Source: Seiridium cupressi (lineage: Eukaryota; Ascomycota; Sordariomycetes; Amphisphaeriales; Sporocadaceae). From it: a stretch of DNA of 64,000 nucleotides. Shown here one piece after another: positions 24,513-36,450 of this stretch. Each line of letters begins with the position of its first letter. The stretch's first letter is position 1. Below the pieces are notes generated by a model. That model saw only the letters and a list, made by a program, of their open reading frames with translations, was not told where the DNA came from and did no database searches. A program made the position numbers and the translations under genes. The stretch spans positions 34,245 through 98,244 of the forward strand of contig JARVKI010000129.1 in assembly GCA_036674765.1 (NCBI GenBank), given 5' to 3'.

Positions 24513-24883
24513 ATGGGGTTGACGATGGGGATACCTGTCCAGGGCGGTGATATCGGAAACATGACGACTGACGATGGAGGCGGCAGCTTGAAGTATTTGT
24601 AACTCCCACTCCTCGTAGCGGCGTACCGGCGGCGAGTAGACGGCAGATGCAGAGGAAGGACCCTGGGTGACTACCCCAGGGGCATCCTCGCAGCCGGAGA
24701 GCCGGCGGCGCTTTTTGGGATTATTGTGACTATTCTAGAGGCAAATCAATTCGACTGTACATTCATATTGGATATGCAATAAGCCGCCCCGTAGGCAAGA
24801 CCAGCAGGGACAAGACGGGGACAAGACGGGGAAGGATCTTACCATTGTAATTGCACAATGTGAAGGGTGTGTTGGACAAACAT
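21956..24883 (-). CDS. Zn(II)2Cys6-type zinc-cluster regulator with poly-His/poly-Gln tract (about 768 aa)
   Basis: Eight exons: 24843-24883, 24239-24729, 23606-24186, 22663-23550, 22474-22516, 22350-22391, 22181-22294 and 21956-22062. All seven introns are GT..AG with matching phase. After a basic PKKRRRLSGC stretch (possible nuclear signal) come His4-Gln about 13 (residues about 86-102) and a disordered Pro/Ser region. Then follows a zinc cluster: Cys362-x2-Cys365-x6-Cys372-x10-Cys383-x2-Cys386-x12-Cys399 (CIRCRMQRIRC and CLTCSRV). The long C-terminal part has a Trp/Tyr-rich block (ANILLAYFHYCNKG) and ends KWEPQPPMV. A nuclear transcription-factor role is inferred from the cluster. The first exon (14 codons) is the least certain. 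A 54-nt in-frame stretch, about 24250-24303, could be an additional intron. Confidence 0.82.
24467..24515. repeat. CTG/CAG trinucleotide tract inside coding sequence
   Basis: On the plus strand a GCT/GTT/CTG run followed by GATGATGATG. Read on the minus strand it encodes four His then about thirteen Gln in the zinc-cluster protein. Partly interrupted by CAA codons. Confidence 0.9.
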
Positions 24884-25790
24884 GTACTTGGGCGTTCGCC
24901 GTAGTGTGCACAATTCATGACAGGTAGATGTCGAAACATCCGCGCCTCACCCGCCTCGCTCTGGGGAGGGGGTGGGGTCAGAAGGCGACACCGTCCGACT
25001 GGAACCTCTCAAGCCCAACGTCTCACAGAAAGGGCCCCTTGCGGACGCGGCCGGGGGTCGCGCGCTCGGAGCGACTGTGCGAGGAGGGAGTCAGAGTAGA
25101 AGGAGAGAGCCAGGAGCAGCAGCTAAGGGGCTGAAAGGCGAGTCGAGGCCAGCCAGCTAGCTAGCAAGAAAGCGGGAAGCCAAGAGGGGAGATCGAGAGA
25201 AAACAACTTTCGATACTGCTCCCGTCGCCGCGAGTGGGATGTGATTGGAGAGTGGGCGACAACGTCGAAGCTTCGGTGAGAGATTTCCTGGCAAGGCCCG
25301 TCGAACCGCGAGCACACCGGTTGGGATAGGGCAGAGAACTACTCCGCCTTGTGCGACGCTGGGGCAGCACCACCTTGAAGAATGAAGGGAAGAAAGACGA
25401 AAGGACATGCGGACACGGTCGCGCCTATTCGTGCCTACATGTATAATTCATCTATTGAACCACCAGGTCGCATTGCCGCAATATTAGCAGGCTGACCCTG
25501 TAACTCGCTTAGACCGTGCCAACCATGGAGTGTCAGCGCACCGGGCTCTCCCTCCCCCCAGCCCTGCTCCCCAACGCCGAAGCGATGGCTACCACGGTCG
25601 CGGCCCAGCCAAGTCGTCCCAGCAGGCAAATCATCGTCGCCATCGCCAGTCAACTGACCGCCTACGATGATGGGGGGCCGAGATCCATCTATGCCGTCCC
25701 GTGCTTGGAGAGCGCTGCCAGAAGCGCCTCTCGTTTCCGCCGTAATGGATCCAGCTAGTTGGCCTACCTACATAACGCACGCGCGCACAA

Positions 25791-25806
25791 ACACACACAC
25801 ACACAC
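25791..25806. repeat. (AC)8 microsatellite
   Basis: Dinucleotide repeat in non-coding sequence, flanked by CATACATACATA. Confidence 0.9.
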
Positions 25807-26514
25807 CCAATACACTATACACAAATACATACATACATTACGGGTGAGGTAAGCACGGGCAGGGGCACGCGGGTACGGAACGCTCCCGCAACTGTTGTGG
25901 CTATCCGTCCCAACTGCTCCCTTGGTCTTTCTTTTCTTCTTCCATGACCTTCGCTGTTGATGCCGCCGATGTGCACCACGTGCGTGGCTTGTGGTACCGG
26001 GCCCGGGCCCGGCTTACATAACTACAGAAGAACCCTGTGATCACGCAGGCTGACATTACCCTCCATCATGCAATGATCTGACTCGCGAACAGGATGACGG
26101 CGTCAATAGAAGATCGCGATAACTTGGCCCAAGTGCCCGGTCAAGCACGGTGCAATCGTCATACCACGGTACGTGGAGACCCAGGTCAATCTAGCACGCG
26201 GATGGTGGATATATTCGGCTGTTGCTGTCAATCGCAAACCCGTCAGCTCAGGGTGCCAGCTTTCGTGGCGGCGACTATCGACCTGAACCGCGGTTAAGCT
26301 TGTACAAAGGCTGTGGAAACCTGGTAGCCGAGCACTGTCAGGGGTGGTCGGGCGGGCCAACACAAGAGGCGCGCGAGTGACACCAGCATCCAAACTTATG
26401 TTGGTATGTATGAATGTGGTGCGACCGCAGCAGAATGCGCATTATTGGGGACAATAAAACAATAATTCGCGGACCATTCGCCTCGAGAGCTATTTGCTCT
26501 ATTTTCTTTTATCT

Positions 26515-26538
26515 CTTCTTCTTCTTCTTCTTCTTCTT
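26515..26538. repeat. (CTT)8 microsatellite followed by a C run
   Basis: Eight CTT units followed closely by TCCCCCCCC, in non-coding sequence. Confidence 0.9.
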
Positions 26539-28987
26539 TCCCCCCCCTGGCATTTCAACCCTACTGGACACGGTGCCACAGCTGATGGGCAATGGAGCAC
26601 GTAAACGTAAGCAAACGTATAGCCTGCAGCTCGCTGCGACCATATTCCGGTCATGTGCGGTCGCACTGCATGGCAATGGTCGACCTAATTTGTTGCATAT
26701 TGTAGTTTGGTTCGTGAAAGATGAAGCCACGATCTGACAGTCATGCTCCTAGCACACCCCAGCCTTCTTGAAGGGGCAGAAACACTGGATGTGGATACTA
26801 GATCGCGCATACTACTGCATGTGTGCTCCAAGTGAGGGTTTTGGGTAACCGAAGGAGGTTCTGTCGCTGCGTCGGGGCCGACGGAAGCCAAAGCCGGTCG
26901 TTGGCCATTGTCCGTGAAGCTGGCCGCAATGTAGCATGGCGACAAGGGTTTGTTACCAACTTAGGACGCGCCCATGCAAGGAGAGCATCTGATTCGGACT
27001 CGTACCACCCTGCTAGACACATCTCAGGGTCCAAGGTCAGCCAGCACTGGGCTCATGTAAACCGTGTATAAGGCGATTGCGCATGTTGCCAAGGTCGACT
27101 TCATCGACAACGGTCCGACTTGACATCTGACAATACTAGCGTCACGTCATCGCATGATTCGGCCATGCCAGGCGTCCTGGCCGAGTGGGTTACTTGCAGG
27201 CTTCTCGAGGCTCTGCGTATGATATATCACCACTGTGCATCGGCCGAGGTCGAATTCAGAGTTTGATCTTCTCCACAATGAGTAAGCGAGTGCTACTCTA
27301 ACACCAAGACACGTTTCACCCCATCCAAAAGAGCCCACTAACTAGTTCCCGCTGCCAGCGCTGCATAGCGTGGAGCTTGTGCAGGCCATGACCATAGCGG
27401 CGACAGCGTTGAAGCATATTCTCGACATGACTCCACTACATATACGCCAGCAGTTAGTCCGGTTCGAGATCGTCATCTCCGCTGCTGAGTCGGCAATTCT
27501 TCTAAAATGAAACTCGTGTCGAGTAGAGTCCACCGAGCGAAGGGCATCGTCGTCTAGCCGTTTCACGAGAACCTTGAACCTTGCCGCTTGCAGAACCGGC
27601 GAAATGGCCCAGAATGTCTGCTACGACACACTTTGGCCGGGCCTCAAACGGGAAAGCACTATGATAGCGTCGCATCTCGAGCTTGGTGGTGGAAGATGCC
27701 AAAGGATCATCCTTTCAACACAACGCACTGCCATGTCTTTGCTACCATGAGAAGTACCCGGTCTTCACCGATGCTGCTTGTCTGTCTAGTTTCTGCCTCG
27801 GACTGGACAACAAACTTACTCGGCAGAGACTGGGGACTAGTCGAGCGACAACTCAATCCCGATGGGCGCGTGTGTTCTCCTAGTCACTCTGAGAGATGAC
27901 ACGTAATCCGAGGATCATTGCCAGTGGATACTCGAGTGAATTCTAGAGCCTCCATTGAAAATGTCTCTATTTTTTAGACAAGCTCATCGTACCCCCCAAG
28001 CAGCTTTGAACTCGATATCTATTGGATGCCAGACACCTAAATAACGAGGCCGTGTCTTTCCTCAATCTCACCATTCTCACACCGGCTGCAGCACAAGTTA
28101 CAGCATGCCAGTGAAGAGAGCCCTTGAACTGGTTTGAACAATGCTCGTGAGCCGAACCGCGCGTCGTTGAGTTGATCTTCGTAAGTCTGGTTGCGTTCAT
28201 GCGAGTGATCTCTAGGATAGGCAAAGATTGGCTACCAAGGCTAGCATGGTGCTGAGTAAAAAATTGGACACTGCACATCTATACTTTGTACCAAAGCCCT
28301 TCTCTCCCGCCCCTTTTCTTGCATGCGTCGTGACATCCAGCTCTCCTCGATCTACCGTGTATTGATGCTACTAATTGGGCCAACTCGACAGCGATCCTGT
28401 CGGCAGTGACAGCTATGCATTTCGAATGGCACCATGCCATGTGCTGTCTAGAGTGGGGGTCATTACATAGCTATGTACATTGTTGCAAATGCCATGCCCA
28501 GGACGCTTCCGTTCAAGGTTTGCACCCCCACATGCCCTTCAAGCAGGTGTCCAGGGTTTGTCATTGCAGACCTGCAGCGCTTATACCAGCATAAGAGCCA
28601 CAGTGCTTCAAAATCCATAACTTTTGTCAGCGAGTTCTGAACAGAGTACGGCTATATGCATGTAATATACCCCAACTAATTGTGTGGAGAGTGGTAAGCG
28701 AGTCAGGTCAAGCTTTGAGAGCCGTGACTGGTCATATATTACCTCGGCGAACTGAATGGTTTCCCCGGCACGTCGGTCAGTCCTTCACTTCTGATGAATA
28801 TCTTTAGTCTGCCATGTCCTACGCGAATTCAAGGAATGGGGTAACGTCTCGTTGGTTGTCGTTCACCCCTGTGGTCGTGTCAAGACAATGCTACTGGTTA
28901 CGCCTGGCTAAACCCTTGAGCAACGCAGTGTGTGGAACTCTTCCTTCACTTTGACCGGCCCAGCGGCCATTGCCTCTTATTTCACCA

Positions 28988-29480
28988 TTACGGGCTTGCA
29001 CTCCGCTCTCCCCTCTGCATACGAGTCGAGGCGCCAATATTCAACGAGGAAAGATCCTTGAGGTGGTTCTGAAGGATCGTCTTGTGAGGTTCGAGGCTAG
29101 TCAACAGCTCGGGCAGACGATCTTGGTAGTCCTGGACTGGCCAACGACCCGCTCCGAAACAGAGATTAGTCGCCAGGGTTGCGTTGGCACGTGCTAGTAT
29201 CTCGAGTATATACATACAGCTCACACCGGTTCGCAAGGCGTGGGTCAGCATCTGGCAATCAGTTTCCGTCCACTGAAATGTACACGGCTCGGCGTTACAG
29301 CCGCATTGCCTGATACGTGATCAGATATTCCGACATCGATAGGCTAGCGGCAGCTTGAGAAGGGCTTTCGCAACGCCTCCAGAGCCAGACCATGGTATTT
29401 ATTGACCAGGAGCTTGCGATTCTCGGTGGGTCTGATGCTGGATTATGACGAAAGCGACATACTGATGCTGCATGCGATGC
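28988..29480 (-). pseudogene. Decayed coding segment, family not recognised
   Basis: Three collinear protein-like pieces lie in different minus frames. First, about 29430-29365: ENRKLLVNKYHGLALEALRK. Second, about 29360-29309: QAAASLSMSEYLITYQAMR, which runs into TAA. Third, 29305-28988: CNAEPCTFQWTETDC through LPELLTSLEPHKTILQNHL to a TAA stop. The pieces read as one helical protein C-terminus broken by at least two frame changes, with an additional in-frame stop upstream. An intron could explain one junction but not both neatly. The original function is unknown. Confidence 0.45.
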
Positions 29481-30522
29481 AAATATGCACCGGAGAGTGA
29501 TTATTCCAGCAGCAAGGAAGGCCTTCACTGCAAAGTTGAACGGAGAGACACAGCCAAAGCTGCCCTCTACTTTTGTTTATACAACATTTTAGGACGGCAG
29601 GTCATAGGTGCGCAGCCCAGCACGCGTATCTCATCCCTTCTCTTATATTTGGGTTACCGAGCTGGCCGAACGGAGAGGTTGCACCTGGTCTCCTGAGCGG
29701 TCAACTGTCAAGCTATGGGTTTGATAAAGAGCAACTATGCAGCGCTGGCGTCTGGAGTATGACTGAGGAAATCTCGTGCGACCACACCGATCTCATGATG
29801 GATTGCTCCTTGAGGGGGGCGACAAATAAAAGGTACAAAACGGTCTTGTGGAATGCGTGAATTGGCCAATCACCTACTGCATAGACCCCAGTCTTGAGGG
29901 GTATCACACCGAATGCAAGGCCTTGCAAATCGGTGAAAAGTCGGCCACCAGCCTGCATGGGAAACGACCAATCGTCGGTCACTTACCTGGCCATCGGCGC
30001 CAACGCGAGCGACCCGGTTCAAGTCCTGCGGCGGCTTATGCTTGCAGCTCTAGTTAGCGGTGCATCGAACGACTCGCGGAATGCTTTGGAAGCATAGAAG
30101 CCTAAACGGCCGAGCCCTGGTCTGCCCACGACGCCTTCACCGAGTGCTTGCTTATTCCAGCTCGCCACATGCGAGAAGAGCGGATGCGCTTTTCTTTGCT
30201 CGAGTCGATACCCGCCACCGGTGAGCTCTTGAGACCTGCTGGCAGCCGCTAAGTCGCCAGTCCTTGTCCGGACGCCCCCCCCGGTGCCCCTGCAAACCCG
30301 CCTCCGCGCTCTTTGGACCTCCTGGGCCACTATTCCTGCTAAGATGCCGTCGCCGACGCTGTGTTCTCTGGCGACAATTGAGGGCCGCTCCGGAGTAGAA
30401 CGATCGACACAATTGGGGCTCCCGCGTGAGAACAACTAGCCATCGTGCCCACATCGCTCACCAGCGATCTAGACTCAGTCTTGACTAGAACTCATGGGCG
30501 CGTGTGCTCGAGTGAGTGGGCT

Positions 30523-32277
30523 ATGGAGTTATCCGTCAAGGCCATACAGGAGGTCGTCCACCCTACAGCCGCATTTGTTTCCTACGAGTGCACCCAGTCG
30601 CAACCAACGACGGCTCTTCCGCCAGCTTCGTGGGATAGCTCACTGCTGAATCCGAAGAATAGGATTGACAGCCTCGATCTGCCGGAACGTCCGCTATGGC
30701 GAATCGACGGTTGCTCCAGCCTCGGCATGCAATACTACGCCGTCCCCCTTTTCTCGGATGTGCCGCCTCTTCGGATAGACGTGTTCATTCACGAATCCCA
30801 ACCCGCGGATCTGCGTCAGCAGCTCGACCTTGATATTGCCTTTCACACAAAAGATGGTGCCCGTTTGTCTCATTTGGCCATCACAAAGTACATCATCCGC
30901 GTGCTAGGATCATGGGTGACGACCGAGTTCGAGACCTTGGAAGCTTTTGAAACTTTCTACAGGTCTGCGCCCTTTGGGACACGCCTTGTACTTGAGAACC
31001 TTTCTACCAACGTTCGGACTGTCGAGGTCAAAGTAGCCCTGAACCACGACCTAGAACGCAAGCTCATCTCCTTGTCCACATTGGCGGGGGTTTGGGGCTC
31101 GGATTTTTGCCTTCCGCAGATCGTCGACTTTTACAATGTACAAGTCATCCGTGTGCTTCACGACAGCGTGTGCCTAGTCCGTATTCACGGAGAGTTGTTC
31201 ATTTTCAAGGCACTCATGAGCGGGTCCAAATATCTGTACCACGAGCTCAAAACACTCTGCACACTCGGCTCTCATCCCCATGTCATTGCTCGCCCAATTC
31301 ACCTAGTCCAGAAAGCCTGTCAATTTGGAGCAAAGAAGGCCATCGTTGGATTTACGACCTTCTACCATTGCAATGGGAGCCTGCGGGACGTGTTGCCGCA
31401 ACTACGGATCCATGACAAACTGGATCAACCTCAGCAGCTCAAGTGGTCTATCCAGCTGGCGGAGGCTCTCGAGCACCTACGATATACCTCGGGGACATAT
31501 TACCCCGATCTCCGGCTTGATAACATTGTTCTGTCCGCAGCATCCGATATAGTCATGGTGGATTTTGAGCAACGTGGCGTATGGTGCGAGTTCGCTGCCC
31601 CAGAAGTCAACTCGCTTGAATACGTTCGTCTCATTGCGACGAATGAGCACGCAGATAACCGCCAAGGCTCGGATTATCCAGAGGAAGAAAAGGGCGACGA
31701 AGAAGTTCACGTAAGATATCTTGGCATCTTGAGGCGGCTAGTTCCTGAGTTTGACATGCTGGAGGATGAACGATACACCAACCCACCCAACGGCTACAAC
31801 GTCCCTTGGATCGCTCTCAGCCCCGCTGAACAAGAAGCCGCGGAAGTTTACATGCTCGGGAGGGTATTGTGGTGCATATTTGAAGGTGTGAGCGGCCCAC
31901 AGAAGGCAGCAGTGTGGCAGTCGTATCCATGGGAGTCGGATCTGGAATTCCCCGAATTTCGAAGAACGCCTCCGGAGATGAGATCTCTGATTGAGAATTG
32001 CACCCGTGGCAGACGGCAAACTCTAGGCAACACCATCGCACGGCAGGGAAGTCGCCTTGTGCTGAAGGGAGTCCCATTGGCCCAGCAGAGTGCGAAAGAC
32101 GTCCAAGACGCCGCTCATCGCTTCTGGAAGACTGAGCTGCAAGTTGCAGAGGACTTTCTGGCCAAGCGAGATGAGCTGAAGGCGCAAGGGGAGTGGATAG
32201 ACAACCACTACGGACGACCGACCCTGAAAGAGGTGCTTGAGGCGTTGAGAGAGTACCAAAAGAAGGGTGCTTGTTGA
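30523..32277 (+). CDS. Protein kinase-like protein of the fungal DFEQRG type (584 aa)
   Basis: Intronless. ATG 30523 is the first in-frame ATG; the frame is open further upstream without one. The N-terminal 200 residues are unrelated to kinases. The C-terminal part has kinase landmarks: Lys229 in LFIFKAL (ATP-binding Lys), Glu241 in YHELKTL (helix C), the catalytic loop at about 329-334 (DLRLDN, in place of DLKxxN), Asp347 in VDFEQRG (in place of DFG) and an APE-like APEV at about 359. Catalytic Asp, Asn and metal Asp are all kept, so activity is possible; the HRD His is absent and DFG is DFE. DFEQRG is, to my knowledge, typical of a family of fungal kinase-like proteins rather than decay. 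No substrate or pathway can be inferred. Confidence 0.8.
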   Translation: MELSVKAIQEVVHPTAAFVSYECTQSQPTTALPPASWDSSLLNPKNRIDSLDLPERPLWRIDGCSSLGMQYYAVPLFSDVPPLRIDVFIHESQPADLRQQLDLDIAFHTKDGARLSHLAITKYIIRVLGSWVTTEFETLEAFETFYRSAPFGTRLVLENLSTNVRTVEVKVALNHDLERKLISLSTLAGVWGSDFCLPQIVDFYNVQVIRVLHDSVCLVRIHGELFIFKALMSGSKYLYHELKTLCTLGSHPHVIARPIHLVQKACQFGAKKAIVGFTTFYHCNGSLRDVLPQLRIHDKLDQPQQLKWSIQLAEALEHLRYTSGTYYPDLRLDNIVLSAASDIVMVDFEQRGVWCEFAAPEVNSLEYVRLIATNEHADNRQGSDYPEEEKGDEEVHVRYLGILRRLVPEFDMLEDERYTNPPNGYNVPWIALSPAEQEAAEVYMLGRVLWCIFEGVSGPQKAAVWQSYPWESDLEFPEFRRTPPEMRSLIENCTRGRRQTLGNTIARQGSRLVLKGVPLAQQSAKDVQDAAHRFWKTELQVAEDFLAKRDELKAQGEWIDNHYGRPTLKEVLEALREYQKKGAC

Positions 32278-33882
32278 ATTCAGGTGCGGCGCGGCCACTG
32301 AGCCGACAAGCGCAATTATGACGTGATGAACTTTTTTGGATTCTAACCTAAGAGCTTAGAGGTCCGCAACGGGGTCTTGGGGGCTAGGCAGCCATGTAAG
32401 GTGTTGTTTGGCAAGTTGGGTTGGATTATAATTAAGCGCTATGCTGTAACTTTGGAGGGTACGGTTTAGAGATGGTAATTAGAACGTAAGGTCCAAGAGC
32501 GGAGGTGGATTAATGAGTGTGTCAGTATAGAAAGCATTACAATATCTTCAGAGTCAAGCACTCCTAAACGTCTCTGGAAACTCGCACAAGTTGTCCGTAG
32601 GAGCAATCATCAACCTCGATTTGACCCTGGGTGCCGGTTGTTGAGTGTTGCATGGAGGATGATAGCGTAATGAGCGGTTGAACAGAACGTAGTAGACTTT
32701 GTGACGAGCATAGTTTTCCTCCTGCAAGCGATCAAAAGAACAGTCTGTCTCGGTCTAATGAGCCGCTCTTGAACAGACTATTTGGTCCGAATCCGTGGTA
32801 CTGTGGGAAGTTGGGGTTTTGCCAGGCAAGTACATGACAAGCGATGCTGTCCCGTGATAAGTAGTACTGTCACTTATCACAAAATGGTCTCGACGGCGGG
32901 AACTTGGCAAGCAGCGGGGATTTGGGCAATCGGTCGTACAAGGCGTCAGTCAATCAGGCCTCGGCATTGCAGCGATAATCAACATCGCTATTCGAAACAA
33001 TGGATTGTGAAAGATGTATCGTATGATTACATGCGTGCTTAGACTATGCGCTTGTTGCCCACCAGAAGATGGTGCATGCTATTAGCGTCCCCTGAAACTC
33101 ACCTGGATATAGGTACTTTTCCTCAAATGGAGAAGAAGGAGAAGAAAACCAAAGAAGAGGGCAGTGCAATCGGTAGACGGACTTGTGGAAAGATGTTATA
33201 TGGCACTACAACTAGACGGCAGATATGTTGTCGTAATATATTCGAGTACCTAACATTGTACCTAGCAGACCGAGTTAGCACTAACTACATACCTAAGATA
33301 GTCAGTTGTCGTTTGCTCGGTTTGCGCCGAATCACCGATCTCCCCCACACCAATGCGTGCAAGCAACATGTCGGGACAGCTTTATCGATAAAGCCCAACC
33401 AACTCTTGACGTACAAGTATCGGCGCCGTCATTCAAGCCCACTGCTTCCACACAAATCCTGGGTCTCCATCTCCCTGACCGTATGCGTTTCCCGCTTGCT
33501 CGCCTGCAGAAGCGTTCCACGGACAGAAACAATTCTTGAGCACCCAAGAGCGCCACGGATGGAGCCATTAAAATGGCATACGAGGACGGATCCCGAGGGG
33601 CAGCAACTCTCCAAGTGAGCCGATGCTCCTGCGAGACAGCTCGGGAGAGGGTATTTACCGACCAATTGTACCCGTGCAGCTCGAGCGCAAGGCTGATTAG
33701 AGATTGATCCAGTATCACGTCTCCAAGAACATGCGCATCGACTTTGAACATGTTAGTAACCTCCTTGGTGATGTTCGTCGCCTCTTCTAGCTCCATGTCT
33801 AGCACAGAGCCCGCGCCTTAAGAGGCCAGCGCTTAAGCGCTTGTTCCCGCATCAGTATTTACTGATTCTTTTTTTCGTGTAG
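32278..33882. other. Intergenic region
   Basis: No gene supported. A minus frame ending at 33805 begins with a coding-like stretch (ATNITKEVTNMFKVDAHVLG) of about 45 codons but has no recognisable continuation. A 190-codon plus frame (33046-33618) lacks coding character. The last 20 bases (TTCTTTTTTTCGTGTAG) look like a 3' splice site directly before the ATG of the next gene. Confidence 0.5.
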
Positions 33883-36450
33883 ATGGCACCCTTTCTCTTT
33901 CACGCTGGCGAGGACGAGGACGAGGACGAAGAAGACGAGGACGACATTGAAGAACTTCTCGAGCTTGGCCTTGCGGCGCAAGTCGAGGCTGATATTCAGG
34001 AGGCCGAACAGGCACAGGCCGGTGGAACAATTGAGGATGAAGACGAGGGCTTGTTTGAGGTCGATTTTGAAACCCAACTCCAAGCCGATATCGAAGAAGC
34101 CGCTCATTTGCTGCAGATGGAAGGCGAAATCCCAGACGATCTGTTCGAGGACGAGATCGGCAATGCTGATGAAATAGGGGAATTCCTCGTCGCGCCTGCT
34201 GACATGGCTGGGCTCGAGGAGAGCAACCTTGAGGATGACCTAGAAATGGAGGACGAGTTGGAGAGCCCATCAAGCGAGTTCCAGTTCGGAGGCCAGGATA
34301 CAAGTGAAGCCCACCACAGAGTTCCCACAATTGCTCGATGGCGACTAAACCTTACTGCACTGTCGCAGAAGTACAATCTCTACTTCGCGGTCTATAGAGA
34401 CATGATACATGTATCGCGGCCTCGCAGTTGTGTGTCACACAATCTACCATCCATCCCAGACCTCATACTAAGACCCACCGCCAGTGTGGCTGCCGGGGCA
34501 GTCGGAGGCACCCTTGACCATACGTTTCCACATCAAGTCAACCATCTAATCGTTGGCGATTTTGGACACGAGGAGATAATGCTCATGGCCTATGACGATG
34601 GGGATGTGATTGGGTTTTATACCCGAGCCATTAAAGATGAGGTTGTGCGCCATGAACAATCTCCCCGCGCTCGACCGCTCTCAAACATACGCCCATTCTT
34701 CCACGAAAATGTGCAAATTTCCGCCTGGGGCTTGGCCCTTCAGTAAGCATTATCCAAAGCCAGTCCATGCTCTCCATTTCTTGTTTTTAGGAGTGTCCGC
34801 TTCCTGGTTGGGCAGGTTTGCTCTTGAAACATGAGCTTCAACTCCCGATAAGCTGCCAGGCACATCCCAAGAAGCAATCGCTGACCCTAGATGTTGTAGT
34901 GCGAAGTCTCGGATTATTGCTGTCGGGTCTAACCTCCATACAGCTACCGTCTTCGTTCCAGCATTGTAAGTGTATGAAACATATACAAACTTCGTTCTCT
35001 TCCACCACTCTGGAAGGATGTACTGCCAAGGGATAAAAACCCAACCGATTGGACTGTTCAGCGCATTTCTTTTGGATACTGGACGAGATATGAGAAGCTA
35101 ACATACTCTTCTTTTTCTTTTTGCGTGCAGAAGTGGACACCCATTTCAACCAGTCGTGGGAGATATCAGACGCCTCTATTACACGGTCCGAAAGAATCCC
35201 TCGGGGTGTCCTGATGCTGGAAACGTCAAGCTCTACGAGGATAACACCAAAAACGAAAGTTGGGTGCGAAGAAGAGACGCTAACTGGATCATCACCCTGG
35301 ATACGAGACCCCAGGGTGACAATATTCCCAACCTAACATTCAGCAGTGATGAAAGCGGAGACGCAGATAAAGTTGTTGCGATAGACGTCAAGGGAAATAT
35401 CTGGTTGATGGATATATGGAGATTCGGCAGACCATTCCAGAAGATTCTGCCCTTGCATCGTGGTCTACCGAATAGCCTACCAGGTGATGTAGGAAGGTGA
35501 GCGCCAGTTTCTTGCTCGACTACTTCGACAAGTTCCAGTCATGTCTTTCTCTGGCGTGTTTCTCGTGTCCCCCGATCCACTGATCCATTGGCTGGTTGAG
35601 CGACTAACAGAGACACAGACCTAGAGGCTGGGGTGTCTTGGTAATTCACAGCAGTAGTTTTCTCCCAGCCGACAGCCACGAGGACGCTCTGGGCCTCCCC
35701 GCCCGCGAAACCAGGAGAATGAGCCACAATCAGGTCGGGAAATGGGTCGATACGAGCCTGGCTGTCAGGCATATACCACACAGCTCGACGCAGCATCCTT
35801 GGGCAAGGCTCGGACACAGAGAACGTATTGCTTCCAATGAACTCAGCCGACTTATAACCAACGAATCATGGCGTAGCGACTATGTGGCCGACATTCTCCG
35901 ACAACCGTTTCGTCCCCAGCTAGATCAGCGGCCGAGACCAATACTTGCCGATGGGGCTAGTATTATCCGCTTCTACGAGACAGACATCGAGCTCCGGCCA
36001 CATGAGGAATACGGAGTGGGCATCATGATGCAGCATGCCACCAAGCAGATACAGCCGCAGCCTCCGGGTTTGCCCCCTCTGCGGTGGGCGCATGAGCGAC
36101 TGAGCAACAACAATTACATCCCAGAGCTGTCGCTGGTCGTTGCGGGTTCCATGTGCGGCAGGGTAGCACTTGTAACCTTGACGCGGACCAAGAACCATGA
36201 TCTCATGTTTGAAAGAGGCTTCAAGATCGAAGCCATTCTCCCCAAGGAAGAGGATGAGGATGAAAGACTGCGCCCTGTCTGCCCCTTGTTTGGTGTTGCT
36301 GTTGGGCCATTGCCAGTGGATGGCAAGCCTGATAGACATGACCTGCCCAGGCCTCGACGATATCGTATCATGCTGCAATACTATGACCAGCGTATCCTCA
36401 GCTACGAGATCAGTCGTGGCTCGGGGTCTGACGCCTTGACCATCATGTGA
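33883..36450 (+). CDS. CRT10: CRT10-family protein
   Basis: Four exons, 33883-34742, 34900-34965, 35131-35496 and 35619-36450, give 707 aa; the phases of all three introns match. Residues 1-140 are extremely acidic (DEDEDEEDEDDIEELL). Family blocks follow: NHLIVGDFGHEEIMLMAYDDGDV, RPFFHENVQISAWGLAL, then across the intron HAKSRIIAVGSNLHTATVFV, and later RGWGVLVIHSSSFLPA and YRIMLQYYDQRILSYEISR. In yeast, Crt10 affects expression of ribonucleotide reductase genes and works with the Rtt101-Mms1 ubiquitin ligase; the repeated beta-type blocks suggest a WD40-like fold. The annotated ATG is preceded immediately by a polypyrimidine tract and TAG, so an upstream exon or a 5' UTR intron is likely. 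The C-terminus could be extended by one more exon starting at 36691. Confidence 0.85.

Larger units (their letters stand above)
24884..30522. other. Gene desert with simple repeats and one decayed coding segment
   Basis: About 5.6 kb with no intact gene. It contains an (AC)8 tract at 25791-25806, a (CTT)8 tract at 26515-26538 and a decayed coding segment at 28988-29480 (listed separately). Other coding-like fragments, such as minus 27342-27702 and 29713-29982, have internal stops or no identifiable family. The left end is the promoter of the minus-strand regulator. Confidence 0.5.

Noticed and set aside
33046..33618. 190-codon plus frame
   Set aside because: No recognisable domain or leader; internal composition resembles non-coding DNA.
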